A DNA stretch of 17,162 nucleotides from Ectopseudomonas composti (GCA_946886245.1 CAMPIF010000029.1:1-17162); one strand, 5' to 3'; shown: positions 9,200 through 16,601, counted from the first letter of the stretch. The notes: a model not told the origin generated them from the letters alone. Program-made: numbers and translations.

Positions 9200-10384
9200 A
9201 TGCACACGACTGCTAATGCCCCGCGCCCGCGAGGACCGCTTCTGAACGATCCGCAGGTGCGTGCTTGGGCTTTCCAGATCATTGCCGTTATCGCCGTTGT
9301 GGCGCTCGGCTGGTTTCTCTTCCAGAACACCCAGGCCAACCTGGAGAAGCGCGGGATCATTTCCGGCTTCGCATTTCTCAATAACAGCGCCGGTTTCGGT
9401 ATCGCCCAGCACCTGATCGACTACACGGAAAGCGACAGCTACAGCCGTGTCTTCCTGGTCGGCTTGCTCAATACCCTGCTGGTGTCCTTCATCGGTATCG
9501 TGCTGGCCTCCATCCTCGGCTTCCTGCTGGGCGTGGCGCGGCTATCGCCCAACTGGCTGATCAGCAAGCTGGCCACCGTTTACATCGAGATTTTCCGCAA
9601 CATTCCGCCGTTGCTGCAGATCCTCTTCTGGTATTTCGCGGTATTTCTCGCCCTGCCTGGCCCTCGGCAGAGCCTGGGTGTTGGTGAGATGTTCTTCCTC
9701 AACAGTCGCGGTCTGTACATGCCGGCGCCGGGCCCTTCGGAGAGTTTCGGGCTGTTCGCGGTGGTCCTGCTGGCAACCATCGTCGGCATCATCGCCCTGG
9801 GACGCTGGGCCAAGAAGCGCCGCGAGGCCACTGGCCAGATCTTCCCGCTGCTGTGGACCTCGCTGGCGCTGATCGTGGTGATTCCCGGTCTTACCGTGCT
9901 GATTGGCGGCAACCCGCTGGTGTGGAGCGTGCCGGCGTTGACCGGTTTCAACTTCCGTGGCGGCTGGGTGATGATCCCCGAGCTGATGGCGCTGACCCTG
10001 GCACTGACCATCTACACCGCAGCCTTCATCGCCGAGAACGTTCGCTCCGGGATCATGGCAGTCAGTCATGGTCAGACCGAAGCGGCACGCTCGCTTGGGT
10101 TGCGCCCGGGCGTCACCCTGCGCCTGGTGATCATCCCGCAGGCACTGCGCGTGATCATTCCGCCGCTGACCAGTCAGTACCTCAACCTGGCGAAGAACTC
10201 GTCCCTGGCCGCCGGTATCGGCTACCCGGACATGGTTTCACTGTTCGCCGGCACCGTGCTCAACCAGACCGGCCAGGCCATCGAGGTGATCGCCATCACC
10301 ATGAGCGTGTATCTGGCCATCAGTATCAGCATTTCCCTGCTGATGAACTGGTACAACAAGCGCATCGCGCTGACCGAGCGGTAA
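9200..10384 (+). CDS. aapQ: General L-amino acid ABC transporter, permease subunit
   Basis: An inner-membrane subunit that forms the translocation path with AapM. There are 394 residues from ATG 9200-9202, which has AGGG five bases upstream; ATG 9188 is an alternative that adds four residues. Several hydrophobic segments are clear (AWAFQIIAVIAVVALGWFLF, VFLVGLLNTLLVSFIGIVLA, LFAVVLLATIVGIIALG, LTLALTIYTAAFIAENV). The ABC-permease EAA loop is near the C-terminus: SHGQTEAARSLGLRPG followed by IIPQALRVIIPPL. Its length, greater than that of short HisMQ-type permeases, is typical of AapQ/BztB. It is the second gene of the operon, separated from aapJ by ~240 bases that hold repeat copy 2, and 9 bases from aapM. 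Confidence 0.91.
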   Translation: MHTTANAPRPRGPLLNDPQVRAWAFQIIAVIAVVALGWFLFQNTQANLEKRGIISGFAFLNNSAGFGIAQHLIDYTESDSYSRVFLVGLLNTLLVSFIGIVLASILGFLLGVARLSPNWLISKLATVYIEIFRNIPPLLQILFWYFAVFLALPGPRQSLGVGEMFFLNSRGLYMPAPGPSESFGLFAVVLLATIVGIIALGRWAKKRREATGQIFPLLWTSLALIVVIPGLTVLIGGNPLVWSVPALTGFNFRGGWVMIPELMALTLALTIYTAAFIAENVRSGIMAVSHGQTEAARSLGLRPGVTLRLVIIPQALRVIIPPLTSQYLNLAKNSSLAAGIGYPDMVSLFAGTVLNQTGQAIEVIAITMSVYLAISISISLLMNWYNKRIALTER

Positions 10385-10393
10385 GGAGCAGCC

Positions 10394-11491
10394 ATGCAGA
10401 CTCATACATTCAAACCGGACCTGCCGCCGCCACGCATGAGCGTCGGTGCGGTGGGCTGGCTCAAGGCCAACCTGTTTTCCAACTGGTTCAACAGCCTGTT
10501 GACCCTCTTCGCGATCTACCTGATCTGGCTGGTGGTGCCGCCGCTGCTGCAGTGGGCGATCATCGATGCCAACTGGGTGGGCAGCACCCGTGCCGACTGC
10601 ACGAAGGAAGGCGCATGCTGGGTGTTCATCCAGCAGCGTTTCGGTCAGTTCATGTACGGCTTCTACCCCAGCGAACTGCGCTGGCGCGTGGACGCCACAC
10701 TGTGGCTGGCCATCGTCGGTGCGGCGCCGCTGTTCGTGCCGCAGATGCCGCGCAAGGCGTTCTACGGCCTGGGCTTCCTGGTGATCTATCCGGTGATCGC
10801 CTGGTGCCTGCTGCACGGCGGCGTATTCGGCCTGAGCGTGGTATCCACCAGCCAGTGGGGCGGCCTGATGCTGACCCTGGTGATCGCCTCCGTGGGCATC
10901 ACCGGTGCCTTGCCGCTGGGTATCCTGCTGGCACTGGGACGACGTTCCAACCTGCCGGCGATCAAGGTCATCTGCGTCACCTTCATCGAGTTCTGGCGCG
11001 GAGTGCCGTTGATCACCGTGCTGTTCATGTCCTCGGTGATGCTGCCGCTGTTCCTGCCCGAAGGCATGCATTTCGACAAGCTGATGCGTGCGCTGATCGG
11101 GGTGATCCTGTTCCAGTCCGCCTACATCGCCGAAGTGGTGCGCGGTGGTCTGCAGGCCATTCCCAAAGGCCAGTACGAGGCCGCTGCGGCCATGGGCCTG
11201 GGCTACTGGCGGATGATGGGGCTGGTGATCCTGCCGCAGGCGCTGAAGCTGGTGATTCCGGGCATCGTCAACGTCTTCATCGCCCTGTTCAAGGACACCA
11301 GTCTGGTGATCATCATCGGCCTGTTCGATCTGCTCAACAGCATCAAGCAGGCGACCACCGACCCGGCATGGCTGGGTATGGCCACCGAAGGCTATGTGTT
11401 CGCCGCGTTGGTCTTCTGGATTTTCTGTTTCGGCATGTCCCGCTATTCGCTGCATCTGGAGCGGAAGCTGGATACCGGCCACAAGCGTTAG
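10394..11491 (+). CDS. aapM: General L-amino acid ABC transporter, permease subunit
   Basis: Partner permease of AapQ in the inner membrane, 365 residues. The start is ATG 10394-10396 with AAGGAG upstream, right after the aapQ stop, so translation is probably coupled. Hydrophobic segments include LLTLFAIYLIWLVVPPLLQW, ATLWLAIVGAAPLFV and GLGFLVIYPVIAWCLL. The EAA loop reads PKGQYEAAAAMGLGYWRMMG with ILPQALKLVIPG after it. A periplasmic loop rich in polar residues (DANWVGSTRADCTKEGACW) follows the first segment, as in AapM/BztC proteins. Repeat copy 3 begins on the last base of its stop codon. Confidence 0.91.
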   Translation: MQTHTFKPDLPPPRMSVGAVGWLKANLFSNWFNSLLTLFAIYLIWLVVPPLLQWAIIDANWVGSTRADCTKEGACWVFIQQRFGQFMYGFYPSELRWRVDATLWLAIVGAAPLFVPQMPRKAFYGLGFLVIYPVIAWCLLHGGVFGLSVVSTSQWGGLMLTLVIASVGITGALPLGILLALGRRSNLPAIKVICVTFIEFWRGVPLITVLFMSSVMLPLFLPEGMHFDKLMRALIGVILFQSAYIAEVVRGGLQAIPKGQYEAAAAMGLGYWRMMGLVILPQALKLVIPGIVNVFIALFKDTSLVIIIGLFDLLNSIKQATTDPAWLGMATEGYVFAALVFWIFCFGMSRYSLHLERKLDTGHKR

Positions 11492-11630
11492 GAGCTGATC
11501 AGTATTTGCTGCGCGTCGGCCAGGCGGCGTTGAAAACATTCTCGGAATGCTCACGTACAACCGTACGCTGCGCTTCCTCATCTGTTTTCGCCTTGCCTGG
11601 CTCTCGCTCGCTAAATCCTGGATCAGCCCC
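11491..11630 (+). repeat. Structured palindromic repeat, copy 3 (140 bp), between aapM and aapP
   Basis: The outer arms GGAGCTGATC (11491-11500) and GATCAGCCCC (11621-11630) pair at nine of ten positions. The core has AAAACA (11533-11538) with TGTTTT (11583-11588), GGAA(T)GC (11544-11550) with GCTTCC (11572-11577), and CGTAC with GTACG (11554-11558 / 11563-11567) around AACC. Relative to copies 1 and 2, stem bases have changed in complementary pairs. It is the most diverged of the three copies and lies in the same orientation as copy 1. Confidence 0.8.
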
Positions 11631-11647
11631 TCGAGAGGAGTGAATTT

Positions 11648-12409
11648 ATGAGTGAAGCAATCAAACAACCCAGCGCCGAGCCGATGATCCTGCTGCAGGG
11701 TGTGAACAAGTGGTACGGCCAGTTCCACGTGCTCAAGGACATCAACCTCAGCGTGCAGCCGGGCGAGCGTATCGTCCTGTGTGGCCCGTCCGGTTCGGGC
11801 AAGTCCACCACCATTCGCTGCATCAACCGCCTGGAAGAGCACCAGCAGGGGCGCATCCTGGTCGATGGCACCGAGCTGACCAGCGACCTCAAGCACATCG
11901 AAGCGATTCGCCGTGAAGTGGGCATGGTGTTCCAGCACTTCAACCTGTTCCCGCATCTCACCGTGCTGCAGAACTGCACCCTGGCGCCGATGTGGGTGCG
12001 CAAGATGCCCAAGCGTCAGGCCGAGGAAATTGCCATGCACTTTCTCGAGCGCGTGCGCATTCCCGAGCAGGCCAACAAGTTTCCGGGGCAACTCTCCGGC
12101 GGTCAGCAACAGCGTGTGGCGATTGCTCGCGCGCTGTGCATGAAGCCGAAGATCATGCTGTTCGACGAGCCGACCTCGGCCCTCGACCCGGAGATGGTCA
12201 AAGAGGTTCTGGACACCATGATCGGCCTGGCCGAAGACGGCATGACCATGCTCTGCGTGACCCACGAAATGGGGTTTGCCCGCACCGTGGCCAACCGCGT
12301 GATCTTCATGGACAAGGGCGAGATCGTGGAGGAAGCCGAGCCGAACGCCTTCTTCACCAACCCGCAGAACGAGCGCACCAAGCTGTTCCTCAGCCAGATC
12401 CTGCACTGA
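11648..12409 (+). CDS. aapP: General L-amino acid ABC transporter, ATP-binding subunit
   Basis: This ATPase drives import through AapQM from the cytoplasmic face. It has 253 residues from ATG 11648-11650, with GAGAGGAG about 8 bases upstream. Motifs: Walker A GPSGSGKS (46-53), Q-loop Gln96 ([11 protein letters not shown]), ABC signature LSGGQQQ (149-155), Walker B IMLFDEP (169-175, Glu174 catalytic), D-loop SALD and switch His206 (VTHEMGFA). All are intact. It is the last gene of aapJQMP, separated from aapM by ~155 bases holding repeat copy 3, and it is followed by a terminator. Confidence 0.94.
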   Translation: MSEAIKQPSAEPMILLQGVNKWYGQFHVLKDINLSVQPGERIVLCGPSGSGKSTTIRCINRLEEHQQGRILVDGTELTSDLKHIEAIRREVGMVFQHFNLFPHLTVLQNCTLAPMWVRKMPKRQAEEIAMHFLERVRIPEQANKFPGQLSGGQQQRVAIARALCMKPKIMLFDEPTSALDPEMVKEVLDTMIGLAEDGMTMLCVTHEMGFARTVANRVIFMDKGEIVEEAEPNAFFTNPQNERTKLFLSQILH

Positions 12410-12430
12410 GCCGGCATCGCGCCATCGATC

Positions 12431-12454
12431 AGGGAGCCTTCGGGCTCCCTTTTT
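12431..12454 (+). terminator. Rho-independent terminator after aapP
   Basis: AGGGAGCC (12431-12438) and GGCTCCCT (12443-12450) form an 8-bp stem around the stable tetraloop TTCG. Four T follow, continuing the T at the stem end. It lies 21 bases after the aapP stop and ends the aap operon. Confidence 0.92.
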
Positions 12455-12471
12455 CATGGGCCACGGGACAG

Positions 12472-12488
12472 GGTGCGCCGTGCGCACC
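12472..12488. repeat. 17-base palindrome, copy A
   Basis: GGTGCGC-CGT-GCGCACC: perfect 7-bp arms around three bases, between the aap terminator and the 3' end of the GlxA-family gene. The same palindrome, with loop TGT, occurs at 13621-13637 on the other side of that gene. A degenerate form (GGTGCGCCGTACGC) is at 3711-3724. Confidence 0.7.
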
Positions 12489-12545
12489 GCAAACCCGTAG
12501 CCCTCTCGAATGCCCAGCGTCCCAGATTGGTGTGCACGGCGCGCC

Positions 12546-13508
12546 CTAAGGGGCCGGCGGCGCGGCTCCGTTGCCCTGCATGCGCTTGCGGAAGGTGCCC
12601 GGCGTTTCCCCGCACAATTGCTTGAAGCGCTTGGCGAAGGTCGCGCGGTCGGCAAAACCCACCTGGCTGGCGACCTGCTCCAGCGACTGCGCCGAATCGG
12701 CCAGCGCCTGCTGCGCCAGACTGATGCGCAGGCGCTGCAGGTAATTGCCCGGAGTCAGCCCGGTGGCCTGTTTGAAGCGCCGCAACAAGGTGCGCGGCGA
12801 ACAGTGTGCCTGCTGCGCAAGACGGTTGAGATCGATCACTTCGGTGTGATGCTCGCGCAGCCAGGTCAGCAGCGGGGCAAGGGATGTGTCTTCGCTGCTG
12901 GGTAGCAGCGGGGCGAAACGCGTCTGCGTACCGCGCTGACGCTCGATCACCATGGCGCTGGCGACCTGTTGCGCCAGCCATTCGCCGGCATGCAGGGCTA
13001 TCAGGTGCAGACACAGGTCGAGCCCGGCCTGGGCACCGCCGGAGCAGAACAGCGGACCGTCCTCGGTCAACAGCAGATCGCTGCGCAGGTTCACCTGGGG
13101 AAAGTGCCGGGCGAAGGCATCAGCCAGGGCCCAGTGGGTGGTCGCCTGACGACCATCGAGCAGGCCGGCAGCCGCCAGCAGGAAGGCGCTGCTGCACAGG
13201 CTGGCCACCTGTTGCTGGTCGCGTCGGGCCAGCCAGGGCAGCAGTTTGGCGTTGCTCTCCAGCGTGCGGGTGATGGCGCTGCCGGTGGCGGGAACGATCA
13301 GCAGGTCGGCTTGCTCGGCCAACTCAAGGCCGCCATCGACCAGGATCTGCGCGAATTCCAGGTGCACGGGTTGGCCATCGAGACTGAAACGCTGCAGCTG
13401 AAAACGAGGCGCGCCGGCCAGACGATTGGCCAGGCCGAAGGCGTCCTGCGCCATGCTCAGGCTGGAACAGATGGTTTGCGGGCAGACGTACAAGGCGATG
13501 CGCAGCAT
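12546..13508 (-). CDS. GlxA-family transcriptional regulator (DJ-1/PfpI-like domain + AraC HTH)
   Basis: A 320-residue DNA-binding regulator. Residues ~1-180 form a class-I glutamine amidotransferase/DJ-1-like domain used as a ligand sensor (ADLLIVPATG, VASLCSSAFLLAAAGLLDGRQATTHW). Cys105 is at the nucleophile-elbow position, though such regulators are usually not enzymes. Residues ~210-315 are the AraC DNA-binding domain with two helix-turn-helix units (LNRLAQQAHCSPRTLLRRFKQATG ~228-251; LEQVASQVGFADRATFAKRFKQ ~276-297). The start is ATG 13506-13508. It is divergent from the SnoaL-like gene, and the operator-like palindrome at 13531-13570 lies between them, so it probably controls that gene, itself or both. 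Relatives respond to amino-acid, quaternary-amine or aldehyde signals. The ligand here is unknown. Confidence 0.88.
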   Translation of the reverse strand: MLRIALYVCPQTICSSLSMAQDAFGLANRLAGAPRFQLQRFSLDGQPVHLEFAQILVDGGLELAEQADLLIVPATGSAITRTLESNAKLLPWLARRDQQQVASLCSSAFLLAAAGLLDGRQATTHWALADAFARHFPQVNLRSDLLLTEDGPLFCSGGAQAGLDLCLHLIALHAGEWLAQQVASAMVIERQRGTQTRFAPLLPSSEDTSLAPLLTWLREHHTEVIDLNRLAQQAHCSPRTLLRRFKQATGLTPGNYLQRLRISLAQQALADSAQSLEQVASQVGFADRATFAKRFKQLCGETPGTFRKRMQGNGAAPPAP

Positions 13509-13530
13509 GACGGTGACCTGGAACGGGTTT

Positions 13531-13570
13531 GGCGATTATTGACACAAAGTTGTCTTTATAGCCAATCGCC
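13531..13570. promoter_or_regulatory. Nested inverted repeat, probable operator between divergent genes
   Basis: GGCGATT (13531-13537) is the exact reverse complement of AATCGCC (13564-13570). Between them, GACA (13541-13544) and TGTC (13551-13554) form a smaller inverted repeat in an A+T-rich stretch that stands out from the G+C-rich surroundings. It begins 23 bases upstream of the regulator's start and lies about 125 bases before the SnoaL-like gene. Position and symmetry suggest a regulator site overlapping the regulator's promoter. Confidence 0.5.
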
Positions 13571-13620
13571 ACATCCTCCTCCTGCGCCCAGACTAGGCTG
13601 CATTCACCCGCGCGCCTCAG

Positions 13621-13637
13621 GGTGCGCTGTGCGCACC
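13621..13637. repeat. 17-base palindrome, copy B
   Basis: GGTGCGC-TGT-GCGCACC, with the same arms as the copy at 12472-12488. The two copies bracket the GlxA-family gene. It lies 57 bases upstream of the SnoaL-like start, inside the divergent intergenic region. Confidence 0.7.
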
Positions 13638-13694
13638 GATGTCATCGCATCGTCGGCGGGTGAACCCGACCCATAACGCACGCAGGAGCGAACC

Positions 13695-14165
13695 ATGAGC
13701 CACGCCAACGCCGAGTTGATCGAGCGTTTCTACAGCGCCCTCCAAAAGCTCGATGCCGAGACCATGGCTGGCTGTTACGCCGAGGACGTGCGCTTCTCCG
13801 ACCCGGTCTTCGTCGACCTGCGCGGCGCGCAGGCGGGCGATATGTGGCGCATGCTGTGCAGTCGCGCCGAAGACTTCTCGCTGACCTTCGACGCGGTGCA
13901 CGCCGATGATCATGCCGGCAGTGCGCGCTGGGTCGCCCACTACCGTTTCAGCGCCACCGGTCGTCAGGTGGTCAACCATGTTCAGGCGCGCTTCGTGTTT
14001 CGCGACGGGCTCATCGTCGAGCATCGCGATCACTTCGATCTGTGGCGCTGGGCACGTCAGGCGTTAGGTGGCAAAGGGCTTCTGCTGGGTTGGGCGCCAC
14101 CGGTTCAGGCTGCCATTCGTCGACAGGCGGCACGCGGGCTGGCGCAGTTTCGCGGCACGCGCTGA
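13695..14165 (+). CDS. SnoaL-like / nuclear transport factor 2 family protein
   Basis: A 156-residue protein of the NTF2-like cone-shaped fold. The opening ANAELIERFYSALQKLDAETMAGCYAEDVRFSDPVF is the standard first helices and strand of SnoaL-like domains. The later strands RWVAHYRFSATGRQVVNHVQARFVFRDGLIVEHRDHFDLWRW also fit. Such folds serve as isomerases, hydrolases or small-ligand binders, so no reaction can be given. The last ~30 residues (GWAPPVQAAIRRQAARGLAQFRGTR) are a basic tail. The start is ATG 13695-13697 with AGGAG six bases upstream. It is divergent from the GlxA-family regulator, its likely controller. Confidence 0.82.
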   Translation: MSHANAELIERFYSALQKLDAETMAGCYAEDVRFSDPVFVDLRGAQAGDMWRMLCSRAEDFSLTFDAVHADDHAGSARWVAHYRFSATGRQVVNHVQARFVFRDGLIVEHRDHFDLWRWARQALGGKGLLLGWAPPVQAAIRRQAARGLAQFRGTR

Positions 14166-14264
14166 GGCGGACGAAGGAACGCAGTGGTAGGCTATCCGGT
14201 CTTAGCCTTCAATAAAGAGTGCGCACACCGGGTGCCGCACCTCCACTGCCAATCGAGACCTGCC

Positions 14265-14984
14265 GTGACCGAATTGATCGTTGCCGTAAAACAGGCCAAA
14301 GCCTGGGGGGTCCATGCCGTTACCGCCAGCGGCGTGATCCTCGCCCTGCTGGCATTGCTGGCCGTGCTCGACGGCCAACCCAAGCAATGCCTGTTGTGGC
14401 TCGGCCTGGCGTTGCTGGTCGATGGCCTGGACGGCTCGCTGGCGCGCCGTTACGACGTCAAGGGCGTGCTGCCGCATTTCGACGGCTCGACCCTCGACCT
14501 GGTGATCGACTACCTCACCTACGTATTCATCCCCGCGATCTTTCTCTACCGCTTCATCCCGCTGCCGGATTACACGCCGCTGTTCGCCGTGGGCCTGATT
14601 CTGCTGTCCTCGCTGTTCTGCTTCTGCAACCTGAACATGAAGAGCAAGGACAACTACTTCGTCGGCTTCCCGGCGGCGTGGAACGTGGTGGTGCTGTATT
14701 TCTTCATCCTCGACGTGCATCCCTGGATCACCCTGGGCGTGATCGTCCTGTTGGCCGGCCTGACCCTGACCAAGATGAAGTTCCTGCACCCGTTCCGCGT
14801 GCGCCAGTTCATGCCGCTGAACATCCTGGTGACCTTCGTCTGGATGCTCTCCAGCGCGCTGCTGATCCTGCAGTACCCGGTCAATCAGTTCTGGCTGCTG
14901 GCCCTCTGGTGGTTGGCTTCGGCCTACTTCGTCGGCATGTGCCTGTGGCGCTCGGCGCGTGAGTGGTTTCCCGCTCGCGGATGA
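14265..14984 (+). CDS. pcs: Phosphatidylcholine synthase (CDP-diacylglycerol--choline O-phosphatidyltransferase)
   Basis: An inner-membrane enzyme joining CDP-diacylglycerol and choline to phosphatidylcholine, the one-step bacterial route. From GTG 14265-14267 it has 239 residues and several membrane segments. The catalytic motif reads Asp53-Gly54-x-Asp56-Gly57-x2-Ala60-Arg61, then twelve residues, Gly74-x3-Asp78-x3-Asp82. The twelve-residue spacing, rather than eight, is the modified CDP-alcohol phosphotransferase motif of Pcs enzymes. A longer form from GTG 14184 has a better ribosome site (AAGGA, five bases), but its extra 27 residues do not look like family sequence, so the start is uncertain. 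The stop overlaps the next gene's ATG (ATGA). PAO1 pcs is PA3857, next to PA3858, as I remember; here aapQMP and two more genes intervene. Confidence 0.88.
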   Translation: MTELIVAVKQAKAWGVHAVTASGVILALLALLAVLDGQPKQCLLWLGLALLVDGLDGSLARRYDVKGVLPHFDGSTLDLVIDYLTYVFIPAIFLYRFIPLPDYTPLFAVGLILLSSLFCFCNLNMKSKDNYFVGFPAAWNVVVLYFFILDVHPWITLGVIVLLAGLTLTKMKFLHPFRVRQFMPLNILVTFVWMLSSALLILQYPVNQFWLLALWWLASAYFVGMCLWRSAREWFPARG

Positions 14985-15262
14985 ATGCAGCCGTCGAAAA
15001 GGCCTGGTTCGTCTATCTGGTGCGCGCCGCCAATGGCGCGCTGTATTGCGGCATCAGCGATGACCCGCAGCGGCGTTTCGCCCAGCACCAGAGCGGCAAG
15101 GGCGCCCGGTTCTTCCATACCAGCCCGGCGCTGGCCCTGGCCTACGTCGAAGCCTGTGCCGGCAAGGGCGATGCGTTGCGCCGTGAGCGTGCGATCAAGC
15201 GCCTGAGCAAAAGCGCCAAAGAAGCGCTCATTCTGGCCGTTGATGGCGGTTCATCAGCCTGA
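14981..15262 (+). CDS. GIY-YIG domain protein (UPF0213/YhbQ-like)
   Basis: A 93-residue single-domain GIY-YIG protein. The two-part motif is [16 protein letters not shown] (11-26), followed by the conserved arginines (RRF, 31-33), GKGARFFHT and the metal-binding glutamate region LRRERAIK (Glu69). The YhbQ/UPF0213 group has been linked to nuclease activity on nucleic acids, but its cellular role is poorly defined. ATG 14981-14983 overlaps the pcs stop as ATGA, which means coupled translation and decides against the longer GTG start at 14963. There is no evident functional link to lipid synthesis. Confidence 0.85.
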   Translation: MNAAVEKAWFVYLVRAANGALYCGISDDPQRRFAQHQSGKGARFFHTSPALALAYVEACAGKGDALRRERAIKRLSKSAKEALILAVDGGSSA

Positions 15263-15326
15263 GACGGTGTGCGTGCGCGTACTGCACGGGTAAGCTGAAG
15301 GCTTTCGATCCGACGCGGAGCGCGCC

Positions 15327-16262
15327 ATGCATGAGTTGATCCTTCATCACTACCCGACCTCGCCGTTCGCCGAGAAGGCCCGCCTGATGCTGGGCTTCAA
15401 GCAACTGTCCTGGCGGTCGGTGATGATCCCGCCACTGATGCCAAAGCCCGATCTCACCGCGCTGACCGGCGGCTACCGCAAGACCCCGGTGCTGCAGGTT
15501 GGCGCCGATATCTACTGCGATACCGCGCTGATCGCTCGCCGCCTGGAAGCCGAGAAGGCCACTCCCGCGTTGTTGCCCGAAGGTCAGGAGTTCAATGTCA
15601 GCCTGCTGGCGCAGTGGGCCGACTCGGTGTTGTTCCAGCATGCCGTGGCGCTGGTGTTCCAGCCGGAGTCGATGGCGCTGCGCTTTGCCAAGGTGCCGCC
15701 GGAGTTCGCCAAGGCCTTTGCAGCCGACCGTGGTGCGCTGTTTTCCGGGGGAACGGCGACTCGGCTGCCACTGGAGCAGGCCAAGCACAATTGGCCGGCA
15801 CTGATGGGCGCATTGCAACGCCAGTTGCAGCGCGAGCAGGGCGATTTCCTCTTCGGTGAGCCGTCGCTCGCCGATTTTTCCGTGGCCCATTGCCTGTGGT
15901 TCCTGCGTGGCACGCCGGTCACCTCGCCGTTGATCGACGATTACCCGGAGGTCGCTGCCTGGCTTGGTCGTGTGCTCGGCTTCGGCCATGGCTCGTTGAG
16001 CGAGATGAGCAGCGAACAGGCGATCGCGGTGGCGCGTGAAGCGACTCCGGCAGCGCTGCCTGACGAGGAGTTCGTCGACCCCAATGGTTTCAGTGCCGGT
16101 CAGCGCGTGGCTATCGCAGCGGTCGACTACGGCGTCGATCCGGTCGAGGGCGAGTTGCTGCTCGCGGGGCGCGACGAGCTGATCCTGCGTCGCGAAGATG
16201 AGCGCGCCGGCATCGTGCACGTGCACTTCCCGCGCTGGGGCTTTCGTATCGAGGCGCGCTGA
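15327..16262 (+). CDS. Glutathione S-transferase family protein with C-terminal extension
   Basis: A 311-residue protein. Residues 1-80 are a GST thioredoxin-like domain: LILHHYPTSPFAEKARLMLGF, with Ser12 in the usual N-terminal catalytic area, then TPVLQVGADIYCDTALIARRLE with the cis-Pro and the glutathione-contacting region. Residues ~90-225 are the helical GST domain (LLFGEPSLADFSVAHCLWFL). The last ~80 residues (DPNGFSAGQRVAIAAVDYG... VHVHFPRWGFRIEAR) go beyond the normal 200-230 residue GST and look beta-rich, a probable extra domain I do not recognise. The start is ATG 15327-15329. It lies 64 bases downstream of the GIY-YIG gene and is convergent with the glutaredoxin gene. The substrate is unknown. 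Confidence 0.83.
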   Translation: MHELILHHYPTSPFAEKARLMLGFKQLSWRSVMIPPLMPKPDLTALTGGYRKTPVLQVGADIYCDTALIARRLEAEKATPALLPEGQEFNVSLLAQWADSVLFQHAVALVFQPESMALRFAKVPPEFAKAFAADRGALFSGGTATRLPLEQAKHNWPALMGALQRQLQREQGDFLFGEPSLADFSVAHCLWFLRGTPVTSPLIDDYPEVAAWLGRVLGFGHGSLSEMSSEQAIAVAREATPAALPDEEFVDPNGFSAGQRVAIAAVDYGVDPVEGELLLAGRDELILRREDERAGIVHVHFPRWGFRIEAR

Positions 16263-16268
16263 GGCCTC

Positions 16269-16296
16269 TCGCGCCGCCTGTCAGTAGGCGGCGCGA
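16269..16296. terminator. Bidirectional hairpin between convergent genes
   Basis: TCGCGCCGCCT (16269-16279) is the exact reverse complement of AGGCGGCGCGA (16286-16296), an 11-bp perfect G+C-rich stem with a 6-base loop. It sits where the GST-like gene (stop 16260-16262) and the glutaredoxin gene (stop 16281-16283, in the loop) converge. There is no T run on either side. It is therefore a terminator-like structure or transcript-end protector, not a standard intrinsic terminator. Confidence 0.5.
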
Positions 16297-16601
16297 ATGG
16301 CGCGCACGTCGTAGCCGTGGATGACCTGCCCACGCAGGTCGATCACCGGCACGCCGCGACCGCCAAGTGCCTGGTACTGGGCGCGGCCGCTGCTGTCCTT
16401 TTCTATATCCACTTCGCGATAGGCGATGCCGTCTTCGGCGAACAGCTCGCGTGTCTTGGCGCAGTAGCCGCACCATTGCGTGGCGTAGAGCACCACCTCG
16501 CCGCTGGCGTTACCCGCCTGGGTTGGGTTTAGCCAGCTGTCGATCCTGTCCCAGTTCTGCCACAGGGCCAGGGCGGTAAGGATCAGCAGAATCGTCTTCA
16601 T
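16281..16601 (-). CDS. Membrane-anchored or exported glutaredoxin-like protein
   Basis: A 106-residue protein of the glutaredoxin/thioredoxin fold, expected to act on disulfides or glutathionylated proteins. The active site is WCGYC with Cys44 and Cys47. The cis-proline is Pro85 in GVPVID, followed by the C-terminal GYD. Residues 1-15 (MKTILLILTALALWQ) form a signal-anchor, so the domain probably faces the periplasm, unlike standard cytoplasmic glutaredoxins. The start is ATG 16599-16601 with AAGGA nine bases upstream; the longer reading to 16658 adds 19 residues in front of the hydrophobic segment and is rejected. It is convergent with the GST-like gene, and the two may share glutathione chemistry, though that is only positional. 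Confidence 0.85.
   Translation of the reverse strand: MKTILLILTALALWQNWDRIDSWLNPTQAGNASGEVVLYATQWCGYCAKTRELFAEDGIAYREVDIEKDSSGRAQYQALGGRGVPVIDLRGQVIHGYDVRAIRAAY

Noticed and set aside
9853..11643. 596-codon plus-strand frame across aapQ and aapM
   Set aside because: Out of frame with two intact permease genes; composition not protein-like.
10238..12655. 805-codon minus-strand frame across aapM and aapP
   Set aside because: Spans two genes, a terminator and repeat copy 3 on the opposite strand; His/Gln-rich shadow translation.
13539..13562. TTGACA followed by TATAGC as a sigma-70 promoter for the SnoaL-like gene
   Set aside because: The spacer is only 12 bases, far short of the usual 16-18.
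14963..14983. GTG start for the GIY-YIG gene
   Set aside because: The ATG overlapping the pcs stop gives the usual coupled arrangement and the expected protein length.
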